A stretch of DNA of 64,000 nucleotides from Pseudonocardia sp. ICBG1293 (lineage in GTDB: Bacteria > Actinomycetota > Actinomycetes > Mycobacteriales > Pseudonocardiaceae), in the NCBI RefSeq assembly GCF_020131355.1, contig NZ_JAHLEL010000054.1, forward strand, positions 1 through 64,000, written 5' to 3'. This document shows positions 41,582 through 52,000 of the stretch, in pieces (positions within the stretch are counted from its first letter, which is position 1; each line of letters opens with the position of its first letter). The notes below the pieces were generated by a model that was given only the letters and a program-made list of their open reading frames with translations, was not told where the DNA came from and searched no databases. A program made the translations under genes and the position numbers.

Positions 41582-42504
41582 CAGGGGGCGGGCGGGGTCG
41601 GGTTGCCCGCGGCGACCGGGAGCACCACGGAGGCGTCCTCGGCGGTCGGCACGGCGAGCATCTGGATCGGGTCCCACTCGCCGTAGCGGGGGTTGAGCTG
41701 CACCCCGGTGCGCAGCGCGGTGGGGGTGAGCATGCGGATCCCGGCCTCGGACAGCGAGCGCTGGTCCAGCTGGCCGACCGCGTCCCCGCCGGCGGGGGCG
41801 CCGAGGTCGCGCTCCGTCACCCGGACCACGACCCAGCCCTGGCCGCTGCCCAGCGGGAAGGCCGCGACCCAGCCGGCCGGGATGCCGATCAGCGGGGTGA
41901 GCGCGGCCTGCGGTGTCTCGGCCGGGCGGATCGCGAGCCCGCGCTGGGTGGTGCCGGCCCCGGCCAGCGCCGCCTCGGCGCGCTGCCCGCCCGCGGCGAC
42001 CTCGCGGGCCAGGGTGGTGGCCTGCGCCCGGTCCTGGGCGACGGCGACGTCCGCGGTCACCGACAGCCGCGGCAGCTCGCGGCGGGCGAGCTCGGACAGG
42101 GTCAGCTCGTCGCGGGTGGCGGCCTGCGCACCGCCGACGGCCAGCGACGACTCCTGCACCGCCTGCTCGCCGCCCTGCTGGGCGACCGCCGCGGCGACCT
42201 GCTGGTCGGACACGCTCACGCCCTGCTCCGGCGCGGTCAGGGCGAGCAGGTCGCGGATCACCAGCTGGGACACCACGGCCCGCCCGATGTCGGCCTCGGA
42301 GCCACCCTGGGCCTTGAGACCGTCGACCAGCCCGGGCCGGGTGAGCACCGAGGTGATCGCCGGTTGCACGGTGGCGAGCGGGATCGAGCTCTCCCCGACG
42401 ATCGCGGCGGAGTCGACCCGGCTCGGTCCGGTGCCACAGCCGGCTCCGGTGACAGCGACGGCCCCGACGATCAGCAGGGCAGCGGTGATCCTGCGAGTGC
42501 GCAC
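41581..42504 (-). CDS. SurA N-terminal-like domain lipoprotein
   Basis: The 307-residue protein begins with a lipoprotein signal (GAGC lipobox near residue 23) and continues with a SurA_N-like helical domain (AAIVGESSIPLATVQPAITSVL, VVSQLVIRDLLALTAPEQGVSVSD). It lacks an obvious parvulin PPIase domain of full length. It would be a secreted chaperone-like protein at the outer face of the membrane. GTG 42504 is the start. Position between the protease gene and mazG is the usual actinobacterial one next to mfd. Confidence 0.82.
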   Translation of the reverse strand: MRTRRITAALLIVGAVAVTGAGCGTGPSRVDSAAIVGESSIPLATVQPAITSVLTRPGLVDGLKAQGGSEADIGRAVVSQLVIRDLLALTAPEQGVSVSDQQVAAAVAQQGGEQAVQESSLAVGGAQAATRDELTLSELARRELPRLSVTADVAVAQDRAQATTLAREVAAGGQRAEAALAGAGTTQRGLAIRPAETPQAALTPLIGIPAGWVAAFPLGSGQGWVVVRVTERDLGAPAGGDAVGQLDQRSLSEAGIRMLTPTALRTGVQLNPRYGEWDPIQMLAVPTAEDASVVLPVAAGNPTPPAP

Positions 42505-44239
42505 GGCGGTCAGCCTCTCACGCGATGTGGTGCCGATCTCCTCCGCCCGGCCGCGGGGGGAGCACGGGCCGGGCCGCCGACGGCCTCCCGGCGAGATCCG
42601 GGGGCCGCGCGGGCGGGTGCTCGTCGAGCCGGGCCAGGGCGATCGCCACGGCCCGGTCCAGCTGCGGGTCCCGTCCGGCCGCGCGGTCCTGCGGGGTCAC
42701 GACGACCTCCACGTCCGGGTCGACGCCGTGGTTCTCCATGCTCCAGCCGACGTCGTCGAACCAGGTGGCGTAGCGGGGCTGGGTGACCAGGGTGCCGTCG
42801 ACGAGCCGGTAGCGGCTGTCGATGCCGATCACCCCACCCCAGGTGCGGGTCCCGACGACCGGCCCGACGCCGAGCCGCTTGATCGCGGCGGTGACGATGT
42901 CGCCGTCGGACCCGGAGCGCTCGTCGGCCAGGGCCACCACCGGTCCGCGCGGTGCCTGCTCGGGATAGGTGGCGGGTGCGCCGTGGCGGGGCAGGTCCCA
43001 CCCGATGACGCGGCGGGCGAGCTTCTCCACCACCAGCTGCGAGGTGTGGCCGCCGCGGTTGCCGCGCACGTCGAGCAGCAGCCCGTCCTTCGCGGTCTCG
43101 CGGGCGAGGTCGCGGTGCAGCTGGGCCCAGCCGTAGCCCATCATGTCCGGCACGTGCAGGTAGCCCAGCCGTCCGCCGGACCGCTCCGCGACCTCGGCCC
43201 GCAGCCGGGCCACCCGGTCCTGGTAGCGCAGCTCGTCCTCGGAGTGCAGCGGCCGGACCGCGACCCGGCGGACGGTGCCCGCGTCGACCCGGTCGGGACC
43301 GGAGCGGACGGTGAGCTCCACGATGCTCCCGGCCGTCCCGACGAGCAGCGGGGCGGGGCCCCAGTGCGGGTCGAGCGGGCGCCCGTTGACCTCCAGCAGC
43401 ACGTCCCCGGGCCGGACGTCGACGCCCGGCCCGGACAGCGGGCTGCGGGCGGCGGGGGCGGAGGTCTCCGGCGGCAGGACGCGCAGGACCTGCCGTCCCG
43501 GGCCGCCGTCGGGGTCGGGCCCGAGGTCGGCGCCGAGCAGCCCGGGCCGCCCGGTCGGGTCGCCGCCGGGACGACCGCCGATCACGTAGGCGTGCGAGGT
43601 ACCGAGCTCGCCGTGCAGCTCCCACAGCACGTCGAGCAGGTCGTCGTGGGTCCCGACCCGGTCGACCAGCGGCCGGTACCGCGCGGTCTCGGCGGCCCAG
43701 TCGACGCCGGCCATGTCCTCGACCCAGAAGTGGTCGCGCATGAGGCGGGCGGTCTCGTCGAACATCTGACGCCACTCCGCGGCCGGGTCGACGGTGACCA
43801 CGAGCCGCCGGGTGTCGATCGTGAACTCGTCGCCCCCGGCGTCGTCCTCCGGTGCCGCGGAGCCGCCACGGTCGGAACGCAGCAGCCGCACGGTGCCCCG
43901 GTCGCGGACGACGAGCCGGGTCCCGTCGCCGCTCACCGCGAACGACGACGCCGGGTCGGCGACGACGGTGACCGTGCGCCGGGCCAGGTCGAACCGCTCC
44001 AGCACGGCACGGTCGGGCTCGGCGTCGTCGTCGGGGAGGCTGTCGCCGAGCACGCCGGTGCCGCCGGGCAGGCGCAGCCAGACCAGGCCACCCCGGACCG
44101 CGGCGAGCCGGGTGTAGCGGGCGGCCTCGACCGGCACACCGACGACCCGGTCCGCCAGCCCCTCGACGTCCACGACGACCTCCGGCGGCGCCTCGTCGGC
44201 GTCCGGTCCGGACCGGCCCCGGCCGCCCCGCGCCCCCGT

Positions 44240-44452
44240 TACCTTCTTGATCAAGCCCGCTGAGGGCTTGCAGGCCGCCGGCCGCGGTATGACTGACTGC
44301 CCCTGTCGCCCGATGATCTGGGGGGTGTTGTCGCCGTGGCCGGAGGGCGCCAACGACCGCTGATAGAGACCTGACCCGTGTGGTCTGCTCGTAACGTGGC
44401 TGCCGGCGCGGGTGCTCGTGGTCGGCCTGCCGCGACGAGAAGGGAGCGGCGG
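44240..44452 (+). ncRNA. Probable bridge-RNA region of the IS110 element
   Basis: IS110-group elements encode a structured bridge RNA in the non-coding left end upstream of the transposase; its two loops pair with target and donor DNA. The 213-bp segment here is non-coding and contains GC-rich stem-loops (for example GCCCGCTGAGGGC near 44257 and GGCCGCCGGCCGCGG near 44274). I infer the RNA from position and known family biology, not from a structure match. Confidence 0.5.
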
Positions 44453-45685
44453 TTGCCCGATCCTGACCAGCACCCGACCGGGTTCGCGGTGTTCTGCGGC
44501 CTGGACGTGGGCAAGTCCGAACACCACGCCTGCGCGGTCGACACCAACGGGAAGCGGGTGCACGACAAGGCCCTGCCCAACGACGAATCGGCGCTGCGCA
44601 CCGTGCTGTCCGGGCTGGCCGAGCACGGCGCGGTGCTGATGGTCATCGACCAGCCCGCCTCGATCGGAGCGCTGGCCATCGCCGTCGCTCGTGATCTGGG
44701 GATCACGGTGGCCTACCTGCCCGGGCTGGCGATGCGCCGCATCGCCGACCTGCATCCCGGGCAGGCCAAGACCGACGCCCGCGACGCCCACGTGATCGCC
44801 GAGGCCGCCCGGACGATGCCGCACACCCTGCGCCGGGTCGGCACCGACGACGAGACCCTCGCCGAACTCACTGTGCTCGCCGGTTACGACGATGACCTGG
44901 CTGGGCAGAGCACCCGGCTGACGAACCGGCTGCGCGACGCCCTGCTGCATGTTCATCCCGCCCTGGAACGCCTGCTCGGGCCACGCCTGGACCGCGGTGG
45001 CGTGCTCGACCTGCTCGCGGCCGCGCCCACCCCGCAAGCCCTGCGAGAGCTCGGCGCTGACGGGATCGCCGAGACGATGCGGGCCCGGTCGCCTCGACTG
45101 GCCCGCACCCTTCCCGCCCAGATCCTGACCTCGCTCGACGCCCAGAGCCTGACCGTTCCCGGCACGGCCGCGTTCGCCCGTGTCATCACCGGCGTCGCCG
45201 GGCAGCTGCGCCAGGTCCACACCGAACGCGACCAGCTCGCCGACGAGCTCGAAGCCCGCCTGGAGGCCCACCCTCTTGGACCGGTCCTGACCTCGATGCC
45301 CGGACTCGGGGTCAGGACCGCCATCAAGATCCTCACCATCGTCGGCGACGGCTCCGGGTTCCCCACCGCCGGGCACCTCGCCGCTTACGCCGGCCTCGCC
45401 CCAGTCACCCGCCGCTCCGGCACCTCGATCAAAGGCGAAACCCGATCCCAGCGCGGCAACCACGCCCTGAAATCCGCGCTGTTCCTGTCCGCATTCGCCG
45501 CCCTGGCCGACCCCGCCAGCCGCGCCTACTACGACCGCAAACGAGCCGCCGGCAAACGACACAACGCCGCCCTGATCTGCCTCGCCCGACGCCGCACCGA
45601 CGTCATCTACGCCATGCTCCGCGACCGCCGCCCCTACAACCCGCCCACGGTCAACAACCCCGATCCAGAACTCGCCGCCGCTTGA
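44453..45685 (+). CDS. IS110-family transposase
   Basis: The 410-residue recombinase has the RuvC-like N-terminal domain with the DEDD residues visible in FCGLDVGKSEHH, VIDQPASIG and KTDARDAHVIAEA, and the C-terminal transposase_20 domain with SMPGLGVRTAIKI, LAAYAGLAPVTRRSGTSIKGE and the conserved Ser region QRGNHALKSALF. The start is TTG 44453, preceded by AGAAGGGAG. The gene is intact, so the insertion may still be mobile and precise loss could restore the protease gene. Confidence 0.9.
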   Translation: MPDPDQHPTGFAVFCGLDVGKSEHHACAVDTNGKRVHDKALPNDESALRTVLSGLAEHGAVLMVIDQPASIGALAIAVARDLGITVAYLPGLAMRRIADLHPGQAKTDARDAHVIAEAARTMPHTLRRVGTDDETLAELTVLAGYDDDLAGQSTRLTNRLRDALLHVHPALERLLGPRLDRGGVLDLLAAAPTPQALRELGADGIAETMRARSPRLARTLPAQILTSLDAQSLTVPGTAAFARVITGVAGQLRQVHTERDQLADELEARLEAHPLGPVLTSMPGLGVRTAIKILTIVGDGSGFPTAGHLAAYAGLAPVTRRSGTSIKGETRSQRGNHALKSALFLSAFAALADPASRAYYDRKRAAGKRHNAALICLARRRTDVIYAMLRDRRPYNPPTVNNPDPELAAA

Positions 45686-47552
45686 CGAACCCATAGAGAC
45701 ACCCCCCGTCCGGTGTGTGCCCGGGCCCCGGCCGCGGTGGCGACCACCCGGCCCGCGTCGTCGCCGGCGGTGTCGCCGTCGGGTCCGGGCCCGCCGCCGG
45801 GCTCCGGCGGGGCCGGGGGCGTCGGCGGGGTGGCGGGCGGGTCGTCCGGGCCCTCGTCGGCCGGGTCCACCGGCCGGCCGTCGGGCCCCGCGCCGAACGG
45901 CGACGGCGTCCGGGCGGCCAGCGGGACCAGGAACGGCTTCCACCCGGTGCCGAAGGCCAGGTCGAAGGAGTGCTCGTCGTAGCTGGGGTCGAACACCCGC
46001 CGGGACAGGAACGCCAGGTGCCTGCCGTCGGCGGTGAAGACCGGGTCGCTGTCGTGGAAGCGGGCCGGGGTGACCTCGGCGTGCTCGCCGTCGGCGACCC
46101 GGGTGAGCACGATCCGCGACAGCCCCTCGGGGGTCGGGTCGCACCAGGCCAGCCAGGCCGAGTCCGGGGACCAGGACACGTCGGAGGGCTCGCCCGCGGT
46201 GCCGCGGTGCAGCTCGCGCAGCTCCCCCACCGCGCGGTCCGGGGCGGCGTCACCGACCACGCCGTCGGCGGGCCGGTCGTCGGGGCCGGGCACCGGCTCG
46301 GGTGCGGGGTCGGCCCCGGTGTGCAGCACCAGCAGCCTGCCGTCGTGCGTGGCGAGCGCGACGGCCGAGCCGTCCGGGGCCGGGGCCAGCTCCAGGACCC
46401 GCCCGACCGCGCCGTCGGCGTACCGCGCCCGCTCCGGGGCGGCCGGGGCGTGGGGATCGAGCGGGGCGACCACCACCGCGTCCTCACCGGTCGCGTCGTC
46501 GACCCACACCGCACGACGGGTGCCGAGCGGGTGCGCGAGCCGGGCCCGGACCCCCGGCTCGGCGAGCAGCGCGCGGGCCGGGCCGTCGCGGTGGGTGAGC
46601 CGGTGCACGGTGCCGCGCACCGCCACGATGCCGGCGCGGCCGGTGCGGTCCGGCCGGATCGGACCGAGGTCGCCCGGCAGCGAGGCGCGGAACGGCTCCC
46701 GGGCGCGCTGCGGCCCGCCGGTCCGGACGTCGATCCGGCGCGGCTGCGAGGCGGCGGACAGATCGTCGAGCAGGAAGATCTCGCCGGCCGACTCGTAGAC
46801 GATCCGGCGCCCGTCGGTACTGGCGTGCCGCGCAGCGAAGCCGGTGCCGCCGACGGCGCCGTGGTCGGTGTGCCGGCGCAGGTCGGTGCCGGGGTCGGCG
46901 AGCGGGACGGAGTAGACGTTGCCCCAGCCCTCGTGGTCGGAGACGAACGCCAGGCGGGGGCCGGTGCCGTCCTCGACGATCATCGGGCACTCCAGCTGCC
47001 CCGCCAGGTCGGCCAGGATCCGGCGGAACTCCCCCGAGCCGGTGGCGTCGAGCCACAGCCGCCCGGCCCGCCCACCGCGGTAGCGCTTCCAGTGGGCGGC
47101 GTCCCGCCCGCCCTCGACCTGGGTGAGCACGGCCGGCCCGCCGGGCTGGTGGGCGAGTGCGGTGAGCGTGCCGTGCGGCAGCAGCCGGGGCGCACCGCCC
47201 GTCGCCGGGACCGCGTACGCCCACAGCCGGGACGTCGCGTCCTCGTGCGCGGAGAGCGCGACCACCTCGCCGCCGGGGGTCCAGCCCGCGGCACGGGTCG
47301 CCGCGTCGCCCCACCAGGTCAGCCGGGTGGGCGTGCCGCCGTCGGCGTCGACCCGGTACACCTCCGGGGCGCCGTCGCGCCGGGACGCGAAGGCCACGGC
47401 CCCGCCGTCGGGTGCGAGACGGGGCGCGGTGACGGGCACCGCGTCCGCGGTCAGACGATGGGCCCGCCCGCCCTCCACCGGGGCCGTCCACAGGTCGTCC
47501 TCCGCGACGAGGACGAGCGAGTCACCCGACAGGTGGGGATGGCGCAGGAAGC

Positions 47553-48746
47553 TCACACGGCGACGTTAGCCGCACGCACCGACATTCCGGACCCGTCCGC
47601 GGGGTCCCCGGTGCACACGCAGCGCAGCGGCGCGAAACCGTTGAAGCCGACCGAGGAGTAGCTGGCGGTGTAGGCGCCGGTGTGCAGCAGGCGCACCACG
47701 TCACCGGCGCACAGGTCGTCGGGGAGCAGGTAGGGACGCCTGCGGTACAGCACGTCGGCGCTGTCGCAGGTCGGTCCGGCCAGCACGACCGGTGAGCGGG
47801 GGCCGCCGTCGCGGGCGGTGCGGATGGGGTAGCGGACCAGCACCCCCTCGGTCTCGGCGAGCCCGCCGAAGCGGCCGACGTCGAGGTAGACCCAGCGCGG
47901 TCCGGCGGCGCCGTCCCGGTCGGACACGAGCACCACCTCGCTGTAGAGCGTCCCCGCGTCGGCGACCAGGCCCCGCCCCGGCTCGATCATCAGGTCCGGC
48001 CGGTCGTCGCCGAACTCCGCCGCGACCGCGTCCCGGATCGCGTCGCCGTAGTCCGCCAGCGGGCGGACGTGCGCGTCGTAGTGGGCGGGGAAGCCACCAC
48101 CGAGGTCCAGCAGGTACGGCCGCAGCCCGCGGGCGCGGACCCGGCGGAACACCTCCGCGGCGTCGGCGATCCCGGCCCGCCACGCCCCCGGGTCGAGCTG
48201 CTGGGACCCGACGTGGAACGAGACGCCCGCCGCGCCCAGGCCGGCCGCGGCGGCGTCGACGAGCAGGGAGGCGGCCGCGGCGGGTGCGGCGGGTGCGCAC
48301 CCGAACTTGCCCTCCAGCGGGAAGCAGGAGCCGGTCCCGACGCAGGAGACCCGGGCGAACACCTCCGCACCCGGCGCACAGCGGGCGATCTTGGCCAGCT
48401 CCGCGGCCGAGTCGACGGCGAACCGGCGGACGCCGCTGCGGTGGGCGAACGCGATGTCGCGTTCCTTCTTCACGGTACTGCCGTAGGAGATGTCGGCAGG
48501 CTGCGCCCCGGCCGCCAGGCACAGTTCCAGTTCCGGACGGCTGGCGACGTCGAATCGTGCGCCCAGGCCGACCAGAAATGCGACGAGCCGGGGGTCGGGA
48601 TTGGCTTTGACCGCATAGAAGAGATCTGCCCCGGGAAGTGCGTGTCCGAATTCCTCGTACCGTTCCCGGATCGCATGCAGGTCCAGCACCAGGCACGGAG
48701 TGCAGAACTCAGCTGATTCGGTGGAGACGGGCCGGCGATCGGACAT
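47553..48746 (-). CDS. Fold-III PLP-dependent decarboxylase (ornithine/lysine type)
   Basis: The 397-residue enzyme has the alanine racemase-like fold of Orn/DAP/Arg decarboxylases: the PLP Lys in LFYAVKANPDP (about residue 48), SFHVGSQQ, LDLGGGFPAHY, the phosphate-binding EPGRGLVADAG, and the partner-subunit active-site Cys in PTCDSADVL. The segment LGARFDVASRPELEL matches eukaryotic-type ornithine decarboxylases. It likely makes a diamine such as putrescine or cadaverine. ATG 48746 follows AAAGAGGTGTG. It is the promoter-proximal gene of a unit with the Tricorn-type protease. Confidence 0.85.
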   Translation of the reverse strand: MSDRRPVSTESAEFCTPCLVLDLHAIRERYEEFGHALPGADLFYAVKANPDPRLVAFLVGLGARFDVASRPELELCLAAGAQPADISYGSTVKKERDIAFAHRSGVRRFAVDSAAELAKIARCAPGAEVFARVSCVGTGSCFPLEGKFGCAPAAPAAAASLLVDAAAAGLGAAGVSFHVGSQQLDPGAWRAGIADAAEVFRRVRARGLRPYLLDLGGGFPAHYDAHVRPLADYGDAIRDAVAAEFGDDRPDLMIEPGRGLVADAGTLYSEVVLVSDRDGAAGPRWVYLDVGRFGGLAETEGVLVRYPIRTARDGGPRSPVVLAGPTCDSADVLYRRRPYLLPDDLCAGDVVRLLHTGAYTASYSSVGFNGFAPLRCVCTGDPADGSGMSVRAANVAV

Positions 48747-49043
48747 CGGACACACCTCTTTCCCGGAAACGGGTGTTGCACGACGGAAACGGCGCCCTTC
48801 AGCTGCCGTGGAACCGATCGTAAAACAGAGTGGATCACCCGCGCGGGTGCCGTGGATCACCGGCGGAAATCGGGATCCACGTCGCGCGATTGACTCCGAC
48901 AACTCCGGCGACCGTTTCACCGGAAACCGTCCCGTTTCGTCCCGGAAACACCCCGGACGCCGACACCCGATTTTCGCCGGCACGGCACCGGGTGTTCATC
49001 ACCGATCGCGTCGGGGCCGCGCCCGGATCGCGTCGGGACGCCG
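48747..49043. other. Intergenic region between mfd and the decarboxylase gene
   Basis: About 300 bp, less GC-rich than its surroundings, which must hold the promoter of the minus-strand decarboxylase gene and the end of the mfd transcript. No gene, tRNA or clear terminator hairpin was seen. Confidence 0.5.
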
Positions 49044-52000
49044 TCAGGAGGAGGCGGAGCTGTGCACCGGCGTGGAGCTCGGCACGATCTGCAGCAGCAG
49101 CTCCGCGCACCAGCCGAGCAGCTCCACGTCGCGCATCGGGGCGCCGCCGATCCGCCCACCGGCCACCGGCTTGGGCACCGTGACGACCTGCGCGGCCGCC
49201 TTGTACTGCGCCTTCGGGTAGAGCCGGCGCAGCCGCAGCTGGGCGGAGTCGGGCAGCTGCATCGGACCGATCCGCAGCTGGGTGCCCGCCGAGGCGACCT
49301 CGCGGACGCCGAGGCGGCGGCAGAGCTGGCGGAACCGGGCGACCTCCAACAGGTTGCGCACCGGGGTCGGGGGCTCGCCGTAGCGGTCGGTCAGCTCCTC
49401 GACGATCGCGGTGAGCGCGGCGTCGTCGGGCGCCTCGGCGATCTTGCGGTAGACCTCCAGGCGCAGCCGCTCGCCGTCGACGTAGTCGTGCGGGACGTGC
49501 GCATCGATCGGCAGGTCGACCCGGACCTCCGGCAGCTCCTCGGGCTCGGCGCCGATCTCGCCGCCCGCCTGCTTGCGGAACGCGGCGACGGCCTCCCCGA
49601 CCAGGCGGATGTAGAGGTCGAAGCCGACGCCCGCGATGTGGCCGGACTGCTCGGCACCGAGGATGTTGCCCGCGCCGCGGATCTCCAGGTCCTTCATGGC
49701 GACGGCGGCCCCCGACCCCAGTTCGGAGTGCTGGGCGATCGTGGCGAGCCGGTCGTGCGCGGTCTCGGTGAGCGGGTGCTCGGGCGGGTAGAGGAAGTAG
49801 GCGTAGCCGCGCTCGCGGCCACGACCCACCCGGCCGCGCAGCTGGTGCAGCTGGGACAGGCCGAGGGTGTCCGACCGCTCGACGATCAGGGTGTTGGCGT
49901 TGGAGATGTCCAGGCCGTTCTCCACGATCGTGGTGCAGATCAGCACGTCGAACTCGCGGTGCCAGAACGCGCTGACCGTGCGCTCCAGCAGGTCCTCGTT
50001 CATCTGGCCGTGCGCGACGGCGACGCGGGCCTCGGGCACGAGGTCCTGGATGTTCTTCGCCGCCCGGTCGATCGAGCTGACCCGGTTGTGCACGTAGAAC
50101 ACCTGGCCGTCGCGCAGCAGCTCGCGGCGGACCGCGGCGGCGACCTGCTTGTCGCCGTAGGCGCCGACGTAGGTCAGGGTCGGGTGCCGTTCCTCGGGCG
50201 GGGTGGTGATCGCCGACATCTCGCGGATGCCGGCGAGACTCATCTCCAGGGTCCGCGGGATCGGCGTCGCGGACAGGGTGAGCACGTCGACGTGCGCCCG
50301 GAGCGCGGTGATGTGCTCCTTGTGCTCGACGCCGAAGCGCTGCTCCTCGTCGACGACGACCAGGCCGAGGTCCTTGTAGCGGATGCCGGTCTGCAGCAGG
50401 CGGTGCGTCCCGACGACGACGTCCACGGTGCCGTCGGCGAGCTTCTCGATCGTCTCGCGCGCCTCGGCCGGGTCGGTGAACCGCGACAGCCCGCGCACGG
50501 TCACCGGGAACTGGCGCATCCGTTCGGAGAACGTCGACAGGTGCTGGGTCGCGAGCAGCGTCGTCGGGACCAGGACGGCGACCTGCTTGCCGTCCTGCAC
50601 CGCCTTGAACGCCGCCCGTACCGCGATCTCGGTCTTGCCGAAGCCGACGTCGCCGGAGATGACGCGGTCCATCGGGACCGGCCGCTCCATGTCCCGCTTG
50701 ACCTCGTCGATCGCGGACAGCTGGTCGGGCGTCTCGGTGTAGGGGAAGGCGTCCTCCAGCTCGCGCTGCCACGGGGTGTCCGCACCGAACGCGTGCCCCG
50801 GCGACGCCTGACGCGCCGCGTAGAGCTGCACCAGGCCGGCCGCGATGTCCTTGACCGCCTTGCGGGCGCGGCTCTTGGTCTTCGCCCAGTCCCCGCCGCC
50901 GAGCTTGTTGACGGCCGGCTGCTCGCCGCCGACGTAGCGGCTGATCTCGTCCAGGGCGTCGGTCGGCACGAACAGCCGGTCGGCGGGCTGGCCGCGCTTG
51001 GAGCTGGCGTACTCCAGCACCAGGTACTCGCGGGTGGCGCCCTGGATCGTGCGCTCCTTCATCTCGACGAAGCGCCCGATGCCGTGCTGGTTGTGGACGA
51101 CGTAGTCGCCCGGCTGCAGGACGGCGAGGTCGACCGCGTCGCGCCGGCGCGGGGTGGTCTTGCGCGGGGCGGTGTCCAGCCCGGCGCGGCTCCCGGTGAG
51201 GTCGGCCTCGGAGACGACGACGAGCCCGATCTCGGGGGCGGTGAACCCGTTCAGCACCCGCCCGCAGGTGACGGTGACGATCCCCTTCTCCGGGGCGTCG
51301 GCGAGCACCGGGACGGCGGAGGCGGGCACCTCGGCCTCGCGCAGCTGCTCCAGCGACCGGTCCGCCGTCCCCTGGCCGGTCAGCACGAGCACCGCGGCAC
51401 CGCCGGTGGCGACGTGCGCGCGCAGGTCGGTCAGCGCGCGGTCGGTGTCGCCGCGGTAGGGCTCGATCTCGTGCACGCCCGCCACCACGACGTCGTCGGA
51501 GCCGGACGGCAGCGGCGACAGCGACACCACCGGCCTGCCGGTCGCCGTCGCGTGGTCCAGCGTGACGCGCAGGTCCCGGTAGGCCGACCCGGACACGTCG
51601 ATCGGGGCCTCGCCACCGGACCCGGACGCCAGCCAGGACGCCTCCAGGAACTCCTGCCCGGTGCGCACGAGGTCCGCACACCGGGTGCGGATGCGCTCGG
51701 GGTCGGCGAGCAGCACCCGCGTCGCGTCCGGGAGCAGGTCGGTGAGGGTCTGCATCTCGCCGCCCACGAGGGCGGGGATCAGCGACTCCATCCCCTCGCC
51801 GGGGATGCCCTCGGACAGCTTCTCCAGCAGCTCGCGCAGCGGGTTGCGGTTCAGGCCCGCGGTCTCGGGCTGCTGCGCGGCCAGCTCGGCGGCCCGCTCG
51901 CGGACCGGGGTGGTGAGCAGCAGCTCGCGGCACGGGGGGACGTCGATCCGGGTGACCTCGCCGACCGAGCGCTGGTCGGCGACGGAGAACGACCGCAGCT

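Larger units (their letters stand above)
44238..45706 (+). mobile_element. IS110-family insertion sequence in the Tricorn gene
   Basis: The element is about 1.47 kb, has no terminal inverted repeats, about 215 bp of non-coding DNA before the transposase and about 20 bp after it, the arrangement of the IS110 group. Limits are set by the interrupted protease frame and by matching C-runs at 44233-44237 and 45702-45707; they could move by a few bases. It lies opposite to the protease gene. Confidence 0.82.
42518..47556 (-). pseudogene. Tricorn-type protease gene split by an IS110 element
   Basis: The N-terminal part (47556 to about 45707) has the WD-like beta-propeller repeats of Tricorn (LSGDSLVLVAEDDLW, APDGGAVAFASRRDG, SPDSAWLAWCDPTPEG, TADGRHLAFLSRR). 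The C-terminal part (about 44237 to 42518) has the PDZ-like region and the protease domain with the nucleophile in ERSGSDGDIVTAA and GTRTWGGVIGID. The two are in different frames. Removing 1469 bp (44238-45706) joins them in frame into about 1189 residues, the normal length. ATG 47556 overlaps the decarboxylase stop by four bases. As it stands only the propeller half can be made from the native start. Confidence 0.88.

Noticed and set aside
42518..46144. A 1208-residue open frame that spans the Tricorn C-terminal half and the antisense of the IS110 transposase
   Set aside because: Its middle is antisense of an intact transposase and its N-terminal part is in the wrong frame for the protease propeller; it is created by the insertion and the GC bias.
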